Positions 19,531 to 28,512 are shown, numbered from the stretch's first letter. The stretch: DNA of 64,000 nt from DASUBV01 sp963725175 (GCA_963725175.1 CAVRXH010000006.1:3596001-3660000); one strand, 5' to 3'. The notes: generated from the sequence alone by a model not told the origin. A program made the numbers and translations.

Positions 19531-21090
19531 ATGCCGATGTCATTGCCGCGCTCTCCAGGCCAGGACCCGATGCCGCTGGAGGCGGAAGAAGTCCGGCAGC
19601 TCCCCGCGGTCGCGGCTTTCATCGCCGAGCTCCGGCACTGGCGGAAGTCGGCGGGCTACTCGCAGAAGGCGTTAGCCCCGCTGGTGGGTTACACGCCGTC
19701 GTACATCAGCAAGGTGGAAGGCGGCAGCGTGGCGGCGAGCCGAAGTTTCGCGGAGGCCGCCGACCAGCATCTGCACGCCGGACATGCGCTGATCAGGCGC
19801 TGGAAGGAGATGCACGACGCGCTCGCCGCGCTCAGCAGCGACAAGGCGCGGCACGAGGAGGAGCCAGGACCGGAGCCGCTCGCCGCGCTCGGGCATGACC
19901 TGCTGGTCGAGCATGAGCAGGCCAGCCTGACGTACCGGGACGGCGTGTACGAGACCCGTATCCGCAGGCTGCTGCGCAATACCAGCTCGCAGCCGGTGAC
20001 CCGGTACCTGATACGCATCGCCGCGGATAAGTACCCAGGCGACCCGGAACGGTCTAACCAGCTCTACCGGGAAGACCCGCTGACGTGGGAAGAGGTTGGG
20101 CTGTTAGCCGATTGCGGCGGCGAGCCGATGTCGTGGACAGTCAAGCAGGACCGGGATGCCTCTAAAGAGGTCTGGCTGCTTTTCGAGAACGACGACGGCA
20201 AGTTCCCGCTGTATCCGGGGGAAACGGCGTGGATCAGCTACGTCTACACCGTCCGGTTCGGCAAATGGGGTCCCTGGTGGCAGCGCGCCATCCGGCTGCC
20301 GACCAGGCGGCTGAGCATGACGCTGACATTCCCGGCTCAGTTCCAGCCAGCGGTGTGGGGCATGGAAACCTCGATGACGGCTGAAGCCCTGCCGTTCCGC
20401 ACCCCGATCACGCGCCAGGAGCAAGAGGACCAGGTGGTCTTCACCTGGTCGACCGAGGAACCCCCGCTGCACGCGAGATACCGGATCGAGTGGAAGTTCC
20501 GGGCGCCAGGCCACGAGGAGGCCGCTGAGGTGGAGACAGCCAGCCCGTCCGAGGTCATGCGGTCCCTGGACATCGCCCAGGAGGGCGACCAGGTGCTGGG
20601 CGAGATCGCCCGGCCGTTCGACCTGCCGGCCGAGGCCGAGGACGCGCGCCGCGTGGTGGCCCAGCTCGTCAGCTCCCTGGAGCGCGTTTCCCAGGTGCAC
20701 AACTTCTCCAAGGGCATGGGCCTGGCCGCCCCGCAGATCCACATCAGCCGCGCCGCCGCGGTGGTCCGGACGCCGGAAGGCGAGACCATCACCCTGCTCA
20801 ACCCGCAGGTCAGCGATGAGTCCGCCGAAACCGACGAGCAGTACGAGGGGTGCCTGAGCTTCTTCGACGTGCGCGGCAAGGTGCTGCGGCCGCTGGCCAT
20901 CGAGGTCGAGCACCAGGACACCGACGGGACCACCCGGATCACCACGTTCGAGCGCGGCATGGCCCGGCTGGTGGCCCACGAGATCGACCACCTGCGCGGC
21001 GTGCTGTACAAGGCCCGGATGCGGCCGGGTGTCACGCCGATCCCGGTGGACAGGTACCGGGGGACAGGCCAGCAATGGACCTACCGGTAA
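19531..21090 (+). CDS. XRE-HTH / peptide deformylase fusion protein
   Basis: 519 residues with three parts. Residues about 25-80 are an XRE helix-turn-helix (FIAELRHWRKSAGYSQKALA, then YTPSYISKVEGG). Residues about 110-330 form a beta-rich middle part of a type used in actinobacterial regulators (VTRYLIRIAADKYPGD, then WISYVYTVRFGKWGPWW). Residues about 350-505 are a peptide deformylase-like domain with all three motifs: GMGLAAPQI, EGCLSF and AHEIDHLRG, so the metal ligands Cys and two His plus the catalytic Glu are present. Met1, Met3 or Met13 may be the start. It overlaps the PfkB gene by 16 bases. It could couple gene control to removal of N-formyl groups or another amide hydrolysis. Confidence 0.85.
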   Translation: MPMSLPRSPGQDPMPLEAEEVRQLPAVAAFIAELRHWRKSAGYSQKALAPLVGYTPSYISKVEGGSVAASRSFAEAADQHLHAGHALIRRWKEMHDALAALSSDKARHEEEPGPEPLAALGHDLLVEHEQASLTYRDGVYETRIRRLLRNTSSQPVTRYLIRIAADKYPGDPERSNQLYREDPLTWEEVGLLADCGGEPMSWTVKQDRDASKEVWLLFENDDGKFPLYPGETAWISYVYTVRFGKWGPWWQRAIRLPTRRLSMTLTFPAQFQPAVWGMETSMTAEALPFRTPITRQEQEDQVVFTWSTEEPPLHARYRIEWKFRAPGHEEAAEVETASPSEVMRSLDIAQEGDQVLGEIARPFDLPAEAEDARRVVAQLVSSLERVSQVHNFSKGMGLAAPQIHISRAAAVVRTPEGETITLLNPQVSDESAETDEQYEGCLSFFDVRGKVLRPLAIEVEHQDTDGTTRITTFERGMARLVAHEIDHLRGVLYKARMRPGVTPIPVDRYRGTGQQWTYR

Positions 21091-22040
21091 CCGCGCCGAC
21101 TCCGCGGGCCGTGAGCGACCTGCGGTTCGTCGTTGTTGGTGCGTACGTCGCGGACTGCCTGGTGCGGACCTCGCGGTTGCCTGGCTGGGGCGAGGAGATC
21201 CAGGCGCGCTCCATCCGTACAGTGCCGGGCGGGAAGGCCCTCAACCAGGCAGTCGCGCTGGCCCGGCTCGGCGCGCAGGTCAGCGCGGTCGGTGTCGTCG
21301 GAGACGACGGCGTTGGGCGGGATGTCCTGGCGGCGCTGGACTGCGAGGGGATCGGCACCGGCGGGGTGCAGCGACGGGCAGGTGTGCCGACCACGGTCTG
21401 CCTGGTCCTGGTCAGCGACACCGGCGAGAACTCCATCGTCTGGCACATCGATGATGCGGTCGCGGTCACGCCCGAGACCGTCCGCAGCGCGGCGGCTGCC
21501 CTCGACAGCGCGGATGCCGTGCTGATCACCTTCGAGGCAGCGGGCGAGGTGATCCGCGAAGCGATCGTTCAGGCCAGCAAGCGTGGCTCGCTGGTCGTCG
21601 TCCAGCCCGCACCGCCGCTCGCCGACCCTGCCTCCGCGCGAGCACTGCCCTGGGATCTCGCGGACGTCGTTGTCTGCAACGAGGACGAGGCTCGTGCGCT
21701 GCTGGCCTCTGATGACGGCGGCGCGGCTGACGCCGATGGGCTTCCTGAGACTCTGGCCCACCGGACCGGAGCCCGCACTGTCGTGATCACGCTCGGCGCG
21801 GCGGGAGCCGCGTCATGGGCGGACGGCACCAGCTACCGTTACCCCGCCCACCAGGCAGGCGCCGTGCTGGACACCACGGGTGCCGGTGACGCCTTTGCCG
21901 CGACGTTCGCAGCCCGTCTGGCCACTGGCGTCTGCCTGCACGATGCCGTGAACGCTGGCCAGGCCGCGGCGGCACTGGCCATCCAGCAGTCGGGCGGCTC
22001 TGAGTCAATGCCGAGAGCAGCATCGGAGCATGCTCGCTGA
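21075..22040 (+). CDS. PfkB-family (ribokinase-like) sugar/nucleoside kinase
   Basis: 321 residues. N-terminal motif VVVGAYVADCLVRTSRLPGW, the substrate-binding GGKALNQAVALARLGAQV, and the C-terminal PfkB signature DTTGAGDAFAATFAARLATG with the catalytic Asp and anion-hole GAGD. Overall closest to ribokinases. It starts inside the preceding XRE-deformylase gene, so the two are co-translated. Possible role: phosphorylating a ribose or nucleoside; the nearby PurM/HisG-like operon uses phosphoribosyl chemistry, but the link is inference. Confidence 0.85.
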   Translation: MDLPVTAPTPRAVSDLRFVVVGAYVADCLVRTSRLPGWGEEIQARSIRTVPGGKALNQAVALARLGAQVSAVGVVGDDGVGRDVLAALDCEGIGTGGVQRRAGVPTTVCLVLVSDTGENSIVWHIDDAVAVTPETVRSAAAALDSADAVLITFEAAGEVIREAIVQASKRGSLVVVQPAPPLADPASARALPWDLADVVVCNEDEARALLASDDGGAADADGLPETLAHRTGARTVVITLGAAGAASWADGTSYRYPAHQAGAVLDTTGAGDAFAATFAARLATGVCLHDAVNAGQAAAALAIQQSGGSESMPRAASEHAR

Positions 22041-22107
22041 CGCCAGTGGATCAGCGACTTGCCGCACAGATTCCGTGTGATCGAGTCTGTGGCCATCGAC
22101 GGGTGGC

Positions 22108-22497
22108 TTAGCTGGCAGCCTCGTCGTCGGCTATAAGGTCGAGGAGCTGGTCGGGGGTGAGGGTGCGGAGTTCTATGGTGCGGCTGCGGGCTATCAGGCA
22201 GGTGGTGACCTGCTGACTGGCAAGGTGCTGGGCGTGGCTGATCAGTTCCTGTGCCCGGTGTCTTTTGCGGATGCGGTCGGCTAGGTCGAGGACGGCCAGC
22301 GCGGTGGAGGGGATCGACAGGACCAGCGCGATTACCGCAGTCGGGTCGGCTCCCTTGTCGCTTCGGGCGGCTGCGCCCGGCGTGCTCTCCGCTGCTGCTT
22401 CTGAGATTTCCTGGTCCCAGGCGCGCGCTAGCGCAGCGATGGAGTATCTGGCGGGTTCGATGCTCTGGCGGCGGGTGCTCTCGAGCCGGATGATCAT
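22108..22497 (-). CDS. Small EACC1-like partner of the CHAT-STAND protein
   Basis: 129 residues, ATG overlapping the stop of the upstream CHAT gene (ATGA). The middle contains a hydrophobic helix (AVIALVLSIPSTALAVLDLA) and the end a short strand-helix unit (RTIELRTLTPDQLLDLIADD). This helix-plus-strand design resembles the effector-associated constant components described in actinobacterial NTP-dependent conflict systems. Assignment is from memory of that pattern. Strict coupling to a CHAT-STAND-TPR gene supports a shared job, probably sensing or membrane recruitment. Confidence 0.55.
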   Translation of the reverse strand: MIIRLESTRRQSIEPARYSIAALARAWDQEISEAAAESTPGAAARSDKGADPTAVIALVLSIPSTALAVLDLADRIRKRHRAQELISHAQHLASQQVTTCLIARSRTIELRTLTPDQLLDLIADDEAAS

Positions 22498-25400
22498 GTT
22501 GTCTCCGGGGGCTGGTCTTGGAGGATGCTGCTGATCTGCTGGGCCATGTCGTTCCAGCCGATCTTGGTGGCGGCCGCCAGGGCCTGGCGGAGAATCTGAC
22601 GGGCCGTGTCGGGCTGGCCTCCCGCGATCAGTAGCTGGCCCAGATCCCCGCCGACGGCCGCGACTCCGTCGGGCCGCTGCAGCCGGGTCAGGATCTCGAA
22701 GGACTCGGTCAGCCGGGGCAGGGCCGACTGGTAGTCCTTCTTCGCGAGGTCGATCCTGGCCAGGCCCCAGCCGGCGGAGGCGATCCCGTCAAGGTCGCCC
22801 AGATGCCTGCACGCCTCAAGCTGCCGGAACCATCGGTCGGCCGCCTCGTCGTACTCACCGCGCTGGTAGGCGATGTCGGCGATCTTGCCCCAGGTGACGG
22901 CGGCGGACCGGGCGTCGCCCAGCCGCTCGTAGACCGGCAGCGTCACCTCCCGGCGGATCCGGAGCGCCTCGTCGTACTCACCGCGCTGGTAGGCGATGTC
23001 GGCGATCTGGCCCCAGGTGACGGCGGCTTCGCGGGCGTCGCCCAGCCGCTCGTAGACCGGCAGCTGAACCTCGCGGCGGATCCGGAGCGCCTCGTCGTAC
23101 TCACCGCGCTGGTAGGCGATGTCGGCGATCTTGCCCCAGGTGACGGCGGCGGACCGGGCGTCGCCCAGCCGCTCGTAGACCGGCAGCGTCACCTCCCGGC
23201 GGATCCGCAGCGCCTCGTCGTACTCACCGCGCCGGTAGGCGATGTCGGCGATCTGGCCCCAGGTGACGGCGGCGGACCGGGCGTCGCCCAGCCGCTCGTA
23301 GACCGGCAGCGTCACCTCCCGGCGGATCCGCAGCGCCTCGTCGTACTCACCGCGCTCGTAGGCGATGTCGGCGATCTTGCCCCAGGCGACGGCGGCTTCG
23401 CGGGCGTCGCCCAGCCGCTCGTAGACCGGCAGCTCGACATCCCGGCGGATCCGCAGCGCCTCGTCGTACTCACCGCGCTGGTAGGCGATGTCGGCGATCT
23501 TGCCCCAGGCGACGGCGGCGGACCGGGCATCGCCCAGCCGCTCATAGACCGGCAGCTGAACCTCGCGGCGGATCCGCAGCGCCTCGTCGTACTCACCGCG
23601 CTCGTAGGCGACATCGGCGAGAGATCCCATCACTGCGGCGGCCTCGGACTCGGATCCTGCGGCCGTGAAAAGCTGGCGGGCCTCGCCGAGTAGCTGCCCG
23701 GCCTGCCTGAGCTCGCCGCGAGTGATGAGGTGGCGGGCCTGCTCGGCGATGACCCGAGCCCGGCCGAGCGGGTCACTGCCGGGTTCTCTTCCGGCTTGTG
23801 CCTGAGCTGCTGCCCTGGTGAGCAGGGCGGTTCCGGTGTCGCCGTCGCCGCTGGTGAGCGCGGCATCGGCTGTCCGCCGGAGCAGGGTCAGCGGGACGGG
23901 GTGGTCGTGGCGGTCAAGCAGGGCGATTGCGTCCTGGCCGATCCGCTGCGCCGCGGACGCCGGCCCGCCGCGCAGCCCGGCGACAGCCCCGGCCGCGCAT
24001 ACTGCCAGGACCTCGGGTTCGCCGGCGAGCAGGGCGAGCGTAGCCAGCTGCACATCCAGCACCGGGTCACGGCCCGGCTGCGGTGACGGCCCGCCCCAGG
24101 CTTCGAGCAGCGGCCTGGCTGCGGCTGCGGCCAGTACCTCCTGCTCGGCCGGGCTGAGCCGGTCCAGCCGCCCGGCAGCCAGCGGGCTGGCCGCCAGCGC
24201 CACGACTGCCGGGTCACGCAGGTCCGGGTAGGGATCCAGCAGGCCCAGACCCCGCAGCCGGGCCACCGATCCTCCGACCTGGCCCGCTAGCACCGCGACT
24301 ACCGGTCCGGGGACCGGGACGGTGAACAGGGTTACGGCGCGCAGCAGCGCGGCGTCCGCCGGGCCCGCTTCCTCCAGCAGTGTGTCGAGCGCCAGGTTCT
24401 CCAGGAACTCCCGCACCTCCGCATCACCGGGCAGGCCGCCCTGCCGCAGGTAGGCTTCCATGCCCGCGACGGCCGCCTCGGCGCGGTCCTGGCTGACATG
24501 CTCGCCGTACACGACCTTCAGGCCGATCAGGTCCTGCAGGCCCGGGTTCCCCCGGCTCACCGCCACCGCCCGCCCGGCCAGTCCCGCCCGCTCAGCCTGC
24601 CGCCCTGGCGGGGTGAGTGCCTGCTGGCGGCGGTGCAGCTTCAGCCGGGCGACATCGGACAGCGGCGGGATCTGGACGTCTTCGAGCCGGGCCTCCAGGC
24701 CGCGCAGTGTGAAGGCGTAGCGGCTCGTGATCAGCAGGCGGCTGTCGGTCTGCGCCGGGTCGAACGCGGCCAGCACCGCCGCCAGGACCTCGGCGTGCCC
24801 GGCCGCGACCTGGTGCGGGCCCTCCGGGTCGACGGTCAGGATCTGCTCCAGGTCATCCAGGATCAGCAGCAGCGGCCGGCCGCTGTCGCCGTCATCCTGC
24901 GCGCATGGCCCCGTGAGCAGGTCCGCCAGTACCGGCCCGATCGCCTCGGCCCGGTGGCGTATCTCGGGCAGCCGGGACTCAATCATGTCCCGGGCCGCCG
25001 GCGTGGAGGGCAGGGCAGCGGCGACGGCGTCCAGGATGCCCAGCGCGCTGTAGTCCCCGAACACCACCGCCTTCGCATGGGAGGGGAACCGGTCCGCGAT
25101 CCGCGCCGCCAGGCTCGACTTGCCCAGCCGCCCCTGCCCGCGCAGCAGCACGCCCGCCCGGCGCCCCGACCGCAGCGCTCGCAGCGCCCGCTGCAGCTCC
25201 GGGCGGCGGCCCACGAACATTTCCGGCACCGCGACCGGGACCTGCTGCTTGCGGTCCAGGAACGTCTGCGTGCCATGCGCGGCAGGTATCAGCGACCGCT
25301 TCCGGCGGCCGGCCACCAGCGGCCCGCCGCCACCGGGACCCAGCCACAGCCGGGCCAGGTGCCAGTCCGCGCGCACTACCGGGTCCTCTGACTCCAGCAG

Positions 25401-26438
25401 CACCCGCCGGGCGTCACCCACCGCGATCTCCACGTCAGCCCGGTCCGCCAGCCCCCTGTACAGCCGCTCCGCGAACAGCGTCGCGGACATATCACCGACC
25501 GAGCCGTCCCAGCCGATCACCGCCGGCATCCCCGCGGTCACAAGTGCCGTCGCCATCGAGTGCGCGACCAGCTCCTGCCCGGCGCACCCGGCAGCGCCAG
25601 CCGCATCTTTATGGCCGCTGCCGGGCGGCAGGTGACCCGCCGTATCTGCGGCTGCCGCGGTGAGGCACGCCGACACGAACAGCAGCCGCGGCCGGACCCG
25701 CAGCAGCCGGGCCAGCTCCCCGGCCGTCACCGGCCGGTCCCCGCCGGCGTCGTCTTCCATCATCAGCACGGGGACCCCCGGCGCCCCCGGCCGCGCCCGC
25801 CAGCTGTTCAGCCCGTGACACGACAAGTGCACGACCGGCATCCCGCCCAGGCCCGCCAGCCGCCGGGCCAGCTGCTCGGGGTCACCGGTGTCCTCCACCA
25901 GCAGGTCCGCGCGGTCCTCATCCACCGCGCCCAGGATCGCTGCTTCCTCCGCCTCGAAATCCAGCTCCTGCTGCCCCCGCGGCGACGACGCCATGAACGC
26001 CAGCCCCAGCCGGAACCCATCCAGCCCCGGCCGGTCCGCTGCTGTCCCCAGCCGCCGCACCACGCAGAACCCGGTCAGCTCCTCCTCCGCCAGCAGCCCC
26101 CCGCCCGGCCGGGCCAGCAGCTCAAACGGAGCCCGCAGCACCGCCCACTCCGGCTCCGACGGCTCCCGAGGCCCCGTTACCTCGAACACCAGCGGCCGCT
26201 CTGCCCGGTCCAGCAGCGCGCTCAGCTGCCCGCCATCGCCCTCCAGCCACCCCGCCAGCTCCAGGCCCAGCCCAGCGAACACCCCCGCATCCGACCCTGC
26301 CTGCACCGCCCGCACATAACGACCACCCAGGTCGGTCAGTAACTCAGCATCAGCGGGCCCTAGCACCCGGCGCGGCCCCACCCGCTCGCTACCAGCCAGC
26401 ACCTCGAACCCACCGCCGCCAACAGCCAGCCCGGCCAC
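22494..26438 (-). CDS. CHAT protease - STAND NTPase - TPR protein
   Basis: 1314 residues from a GTG preceded by GAGGGG. The N-terminal part is a CHAT (caspase-like) peptidase with catalytic His in VVHLSCHG (about residue 204) and Cys in LLFVSACLT (about 252). The central STAND NTPase has Walker A GQGRLGKSSLA (about 440) and Walker B LLLILDDLEQIL (about 525). The C-terminal TPR array contains six nearly identical 40-residue units (IADIAYQRGEYDEALRIRRE, then LPVYERLGDARSAAV) plus diverged ones. Known relatives are suicidal or signalling proteases switched on by a trigger sensed by the repeats, often in antiviral defence. The following small gene is translationally coupled. Confidence 0.88.
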   Translation of the reverse strand: MAGLAVGGGGFEVLAGSERVGPRRVLGPADAELLTDLGGRYVRAVQAGSDAGVFAGLGLELAGWLEGDGGQLSALLDRAERPLVFEVTGPREPSEPEWAVLRAPFELLARPGGGLLAEEELTGFCVVRRLGTAADRPGLDGFRLGLAFMASSPRGQQELDFEAEEAAILGAVDEDRADLLVEDTGDPEQLARRLAGLGGMPVVHLSCHGLNSWRARPGAPGVPVLMMEDDAGGDRPVTAGELARLLRVRPRLLFVSACLTAAAADTAGHLPPGSGHKDAAGAAGCAGQELVAHSMATALVTAGMPAVIGWDGSVGDMSATLFAERLYRGLADRADVEIAVGDARRVLLESEDPVVRADWHLARLWLGPGGGGPLVAGRRKRSLIPAAHGTQTFLDRKQQVPVAVPEMFVGRRPELQRALRALRSGRRAGVLLRGQGRLGKSSLAARIADRFPSHAKAVVFGDYSALGILDAVAAALPSTPAARDMIESRLPEIRHRAEAIGPVLADLLTGPCAQDDGDSGRPLLLILDDLEQILTVDPEGPHQVAAGHAEVLAAVLAAFDPAQTDSRLLITSRYAFTLRGLEARLEDVQIPPLSDVARLKLHRRQQALTPPGRQAERAGLAGRAVAVSRGNPGLQDLIGLKVVYGEHVSQDRAEAAVAGMEAYLRQGGLPGDAEVREFLENLALDTLLEEAGPADAALLRAVTLFTVPVPGPVVAVLAGQVGGSVARLRGLGLLDPYPDLRDPAVVALAASPLAAGRLDRLSPAEQEVLAAAAARPLLEAWGGPSPQPGRDPVLDVQLATLALLAGEPEVLAVCAAGAVAGLRGGPASAAQRIGQDAIALLDRHDHPVPLTLLRRTADAALTSGDGDTGTALLTRAAAQAQAGREPGSDPLGRARVIAEQARHLITRGELRQAGQLLGEARQLFTAAGSESEAAAVMGSLADVAYERGEYDEALRIRREVQLPVYERLGDARSAAVAWGKIADIAYQRGEYDEALRIRRDVELPVYERLGDAREAAVAWGKIADIAYERGEYDEALRIRREVTLPVYERLGDARSAAVTWGQIADIAYRRGEYDEALRIRREVTLPVYERLGDARSAAVTWGKIADIAYQRGEYDEALRIRREVQLPVYERLGDAREAAVTWGQIADIAYQRGEYDEALRIRREVTLPVYERLGDARSAAVTWGKIADIAYQRGEYDEAADRWFRQLEACRHLGDLDGIASAGWGLARIDLAKKDYQSALPRLTESFEILTRLQRPDGVAAVGGDLGQLLIAGGQPDTARQILRQALAAATKIGWNDMAQQISSILQDQPPETT
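22851..23615 (-). repeat. Six tandem 120-bp repeats inside the CHAT gene
   Basis: The DNA of the TPR region is repeated with a 120-bp period at very high identity, differing mainly at a few codons (Gln/Glu/Arg before RGEYDEAL; Val/Glu/Gln/Thr before LPVYERL; Ser/Glu before AAV). Such identity at nucleotide level means recent duplication or gene conversion, and unit number may vary between strains. Confidence 0.85.
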
Positions 26439-27011
26439 GACACCCCTCACGTTCACCAGCCTGCCCGGAGACCAGCAAGCACCCCGCAGTGACAACGGCT
26501 CAAACCCAGCCCGCACGCCCATTCTCCCGCACAACTGGCAGCCCGCTACACGCATCAGAGACCCTCGCCTTTACGGCTTCCAACTGGCAGGCCGTGCCCT
26601 GGTCTCACACGGCTAGGAACATATGGGACATCCTGGCGGATCGCCGAATGCCCTTATGGAGGCCTCGGTCCCGGTGCGGCGGATGACGCCTCATCTTTTG
26701 TACCGGCCAAGAGACGACCGACGCCAAGCTGGCAATCCAAGGGTCGGGCAGTCATGAGCCCGTACAACGGGCAGACCCCAGCCCGATGGCCCCGCCTGGT
26801 CTGGCCGCCGGGTAGTCATGCCGTTGTCCTTAGTTGAGGCGCGGGATTTGCACCAGACCTTTTGCGCATGGTGACCCTTTGCCTTAGGCGACCCTTTGCC
26901 CCTTACTGGGGAACTCTTTAGGGCGCTGAAGTCTTTCACTGTTACTCTCATCGGGCGGTGACCCCAGCGTTCGGCACCCTGCCGGCTCACGATTAATGGA
27001 GGAGTTACTGA
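26439..27011. promoter_or_regulatory. Divergent intergenic region with iterons and operon promoter
   Basis: No credible gene. It separates the minus-strand CHAT gene from the plus-strand PurM-like operon and must carry promoters for both. It holds three 17-bp direct repeats at 26856-26906 and a strong ribosome-binding site GGAGGAG just before the PurM-like ATG. Confidence 0.6.
26856..26906 (+). repeat. Three 17-bp iterons
   Basis: GACCTTTTGCG (26856), GACCCTTTGCC (26873) and GACCCTTTGCC (26890) repeat with an exact 17-bp spacing. A weaker TTTGC lies at 26847. Evenly phased direct repeats about 105-155 bp upstream of an operon start are typical of regulator-binding arrays; iterons of a replication origin are another reading. 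Confidence 0.7.
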
Positions 27012-28115
27012 ATGGCTCGCCAGGACGAATATCGCCTGTCCGGTGTTGACTATGAGGTGCTCGATGACATTAAGCGGCAGGCGATAGCCCAGGCTGCCGC
27101 CACGGCCCCGCTCCTGACCGGGTCCGGGGCGGCCGAGGTCAGCGGGTCCCGCGGGTCGTCGGCCTATGTCTTCGAGCTGAACGGGTCCGTCCTGGCGATG
27201 GTCATCGAGGGCCTGGGCACCAAGTCGGTCATCGCGGCCGGTTATTTCGCGGCGACCGGGATCAGCCGGTACGCCGACATCGCCCGCGATGCGGTGGCCG
27301 CGATCGTCAACGATGTCATCTCCGTCGGCGCGAACCCGCTTGTGGTGACCGCTTACTTCGCCACTGGCGATGCGGGCTGGTATGCCAGCCGTGATCGGTC
27401 ACTGGACCTGCTGCGCGGCTGGCGGGAGGCGTGCGAGGAAGCCGGCGCCGCCTGGGGCGGGGGCGAGTCGCCTGCCCTGCCCGGCGTCGTCGCCGATGAC
27501 GCGATTGAGCTGGCCGGAAGCGCGCTGGGCCTGGTCCCGGCGGGCCGGCGGCCCGTGCTCGGCGACGGCATCGCCGTTGGCGACAAGATCGTGCTGCTGG
27601 CCAGCAGCGGCCTGCACGCTAACGGAGCGTCCCTGGCCCGCCGCGTCGCCGGGCGCCTGCCCGGCGGGCTGCTGACCGAGCTGCCCAGTGGCCGGCGCCT
27701 GGGCGACGCGCTGCTGGACCCCACTGTTCTGTATGCCTCGTTCGTGCGCGAGCTGCTGGCCTCCCCGGTGGTGCCGAGGTTCCTGAACGGCATCACCGGC
27801 CACGGCTTCCTGAAGATCATGCGTGCCGGCGTCGGAGCGCGTTACGAGATCACCGCGCTGCCGCCCGTTCCGGAGGTACTGCAGTTTCTCGTGGGCGAGC
27901 TGGAGCTGGCTCCGGCCGAGGCGTACAGCACCCTCAACATGGGCGCCGGGTACGTCGCCATCATCAGCCCCGAGGACGCCGCCCAGACCATGCGCCTCGC
28001 CCGCGAGACCGGGCATGAGGCGCTGATCGCCGGCGAGGTGACGGAGGGCCCGCGCAGCCTCGCCATACCGTCCCTCGGGATCGAGTACCGCGATGACGAC
28101 CTCCGCCTCCGCTAA
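27012..28115 (+). CDS. PurM-like (AIR synthase-related) enzyme
   Basis: 367 residues with the PurM/SelD ATP-grasp-like fold features: VIEGLGTKSVIAA (PurM GTDGVGTK equivalent with D/G changed), AAIVNDVISVGANPLVVTAY, GGGESPALPGV (PurM GGETAEMPG), LAGSALGLVP, and LLASSGLHANGASLARRV. Relatives phosphorylate and cyclise formylglycinamidine ribotide or activate related amides with ATP. Because residues in the first ATP loop differ from housekeeping purM, it is probably a specialised paralogue. First gene of a five-gene operon, with RBS GGAGGAG and iterons upstream. Confidence 0.82.
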   Translation: MARQDEYRLSGVDYEVLDDIKRQAIAQAAATAPLLTGSGAAEVSGSRGSSAYVFELNGSVLAMVIEGLGTKSVIAAGYFAATGISRYADIARDAVAAIVNDVISVGANPLVVTAYFATGDAGWYASRDRSLDLLRGWREACEEAGAAWGGGESPALPGVVADDAIELAGSALGLVPAGRRPVLGDGIAVGDKIVLLASSGLHANGASLARRVAGRLPGGLLTELPSGRRLGDALLDPTVLYASFVRELLASPVVPRFLNGITGHGFLKIMRAGVGARYEITALPPVPEVLQFLVGELELAPAEAYSTLNMGAGYVAIISPEDAAQTMRLARETGHEALIAGEVTEGPRSLAIPSLGIEYRDDDLRLR

Positions 28116-28512
28116 CCGCCCGGCCAGCGCCGGCCTGCTGGTCGCCGCCGGCGGGCGCGACGGTCCAGAGCCCTGGCGCGGGCCGTGGCCCGCTGTCCAG
28201 GCGGCCCTGCCCGCAGTGCGCGGCCTGCAGTCCGCGGCGTTAGCGATCTACGGTCGGCTGGAGGCCGACCGGGCGCTCGTGTGGACGATGGAGGAACTCG
28301 GCGAGCTCGCCCAGGCTGTCCGCCGCCAGGAAGGACCGGCCCGGCTGGAGGAAGAGCTCGGTCAGCTCACCGCCTGGATGCTGTGCCTGGCCAACATCCT
28401 GCGCGTCGACCTCGCAGCAGCCCTCCAGGCCGCGATCGAGGAAGAGATAGGGCGGCAGTTCGCGAAGTACGGTGCGCTGCGTCCTTACCCCGGCGGGCAG
28501 GTGTCCCGGTGA
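28093..28512 (+). CDS. MazG/HisE-like nucleotide pyrophosphohydrolase
   Basis: 139 residues, overlapping the PurM-like gene by 23 bases. The helical core carries the all-alpha NTP-pyrophosphatase motif: WTMEELGELAQAVRR followed by LEEELGQLTAWMLCLANIL. The E-E-x-x-E part is intact, but the usual E-x-x-D of the second helix reads E-L-G-Q. The first 50 residues are Ala/Pro-rich, so a later start is possible. Beside a HisG-like gene it could act as HisE does, cleaving a phosphoribosyl-NTP to the monophosphate. Confidence 0.7.
   Translation: MTTSASANRPASAGLLVAAGGRDGPEPWRGPWPAVQAALPAVRGLQSAALAIYGRLEADRALVWTMEELGELAQAVRRQEGPARLEEELGQLTAWMLCLANILRVDLAAALQAAIEEEIGRQFAKYGALRPYPGGQVSR

Noticed and set aside
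22860..23620. CRISPR array
   Set aside because: The 120-bp units are directly adjacent, have no unique spacers and are coding.
22803..23693. A 296-residue plus-strand repetitive protein opposite the CHAT gene
   Set aside because: Its repeats are just the antisense of the 120-bp TPR units; the minus strand encodes well-formed TPRs.
26691..26990. 99-residue minus-strand frame in the iteron region
   Set aside because: Composition is not protein-like and it overlaps the phased repeats and operon promoter area.
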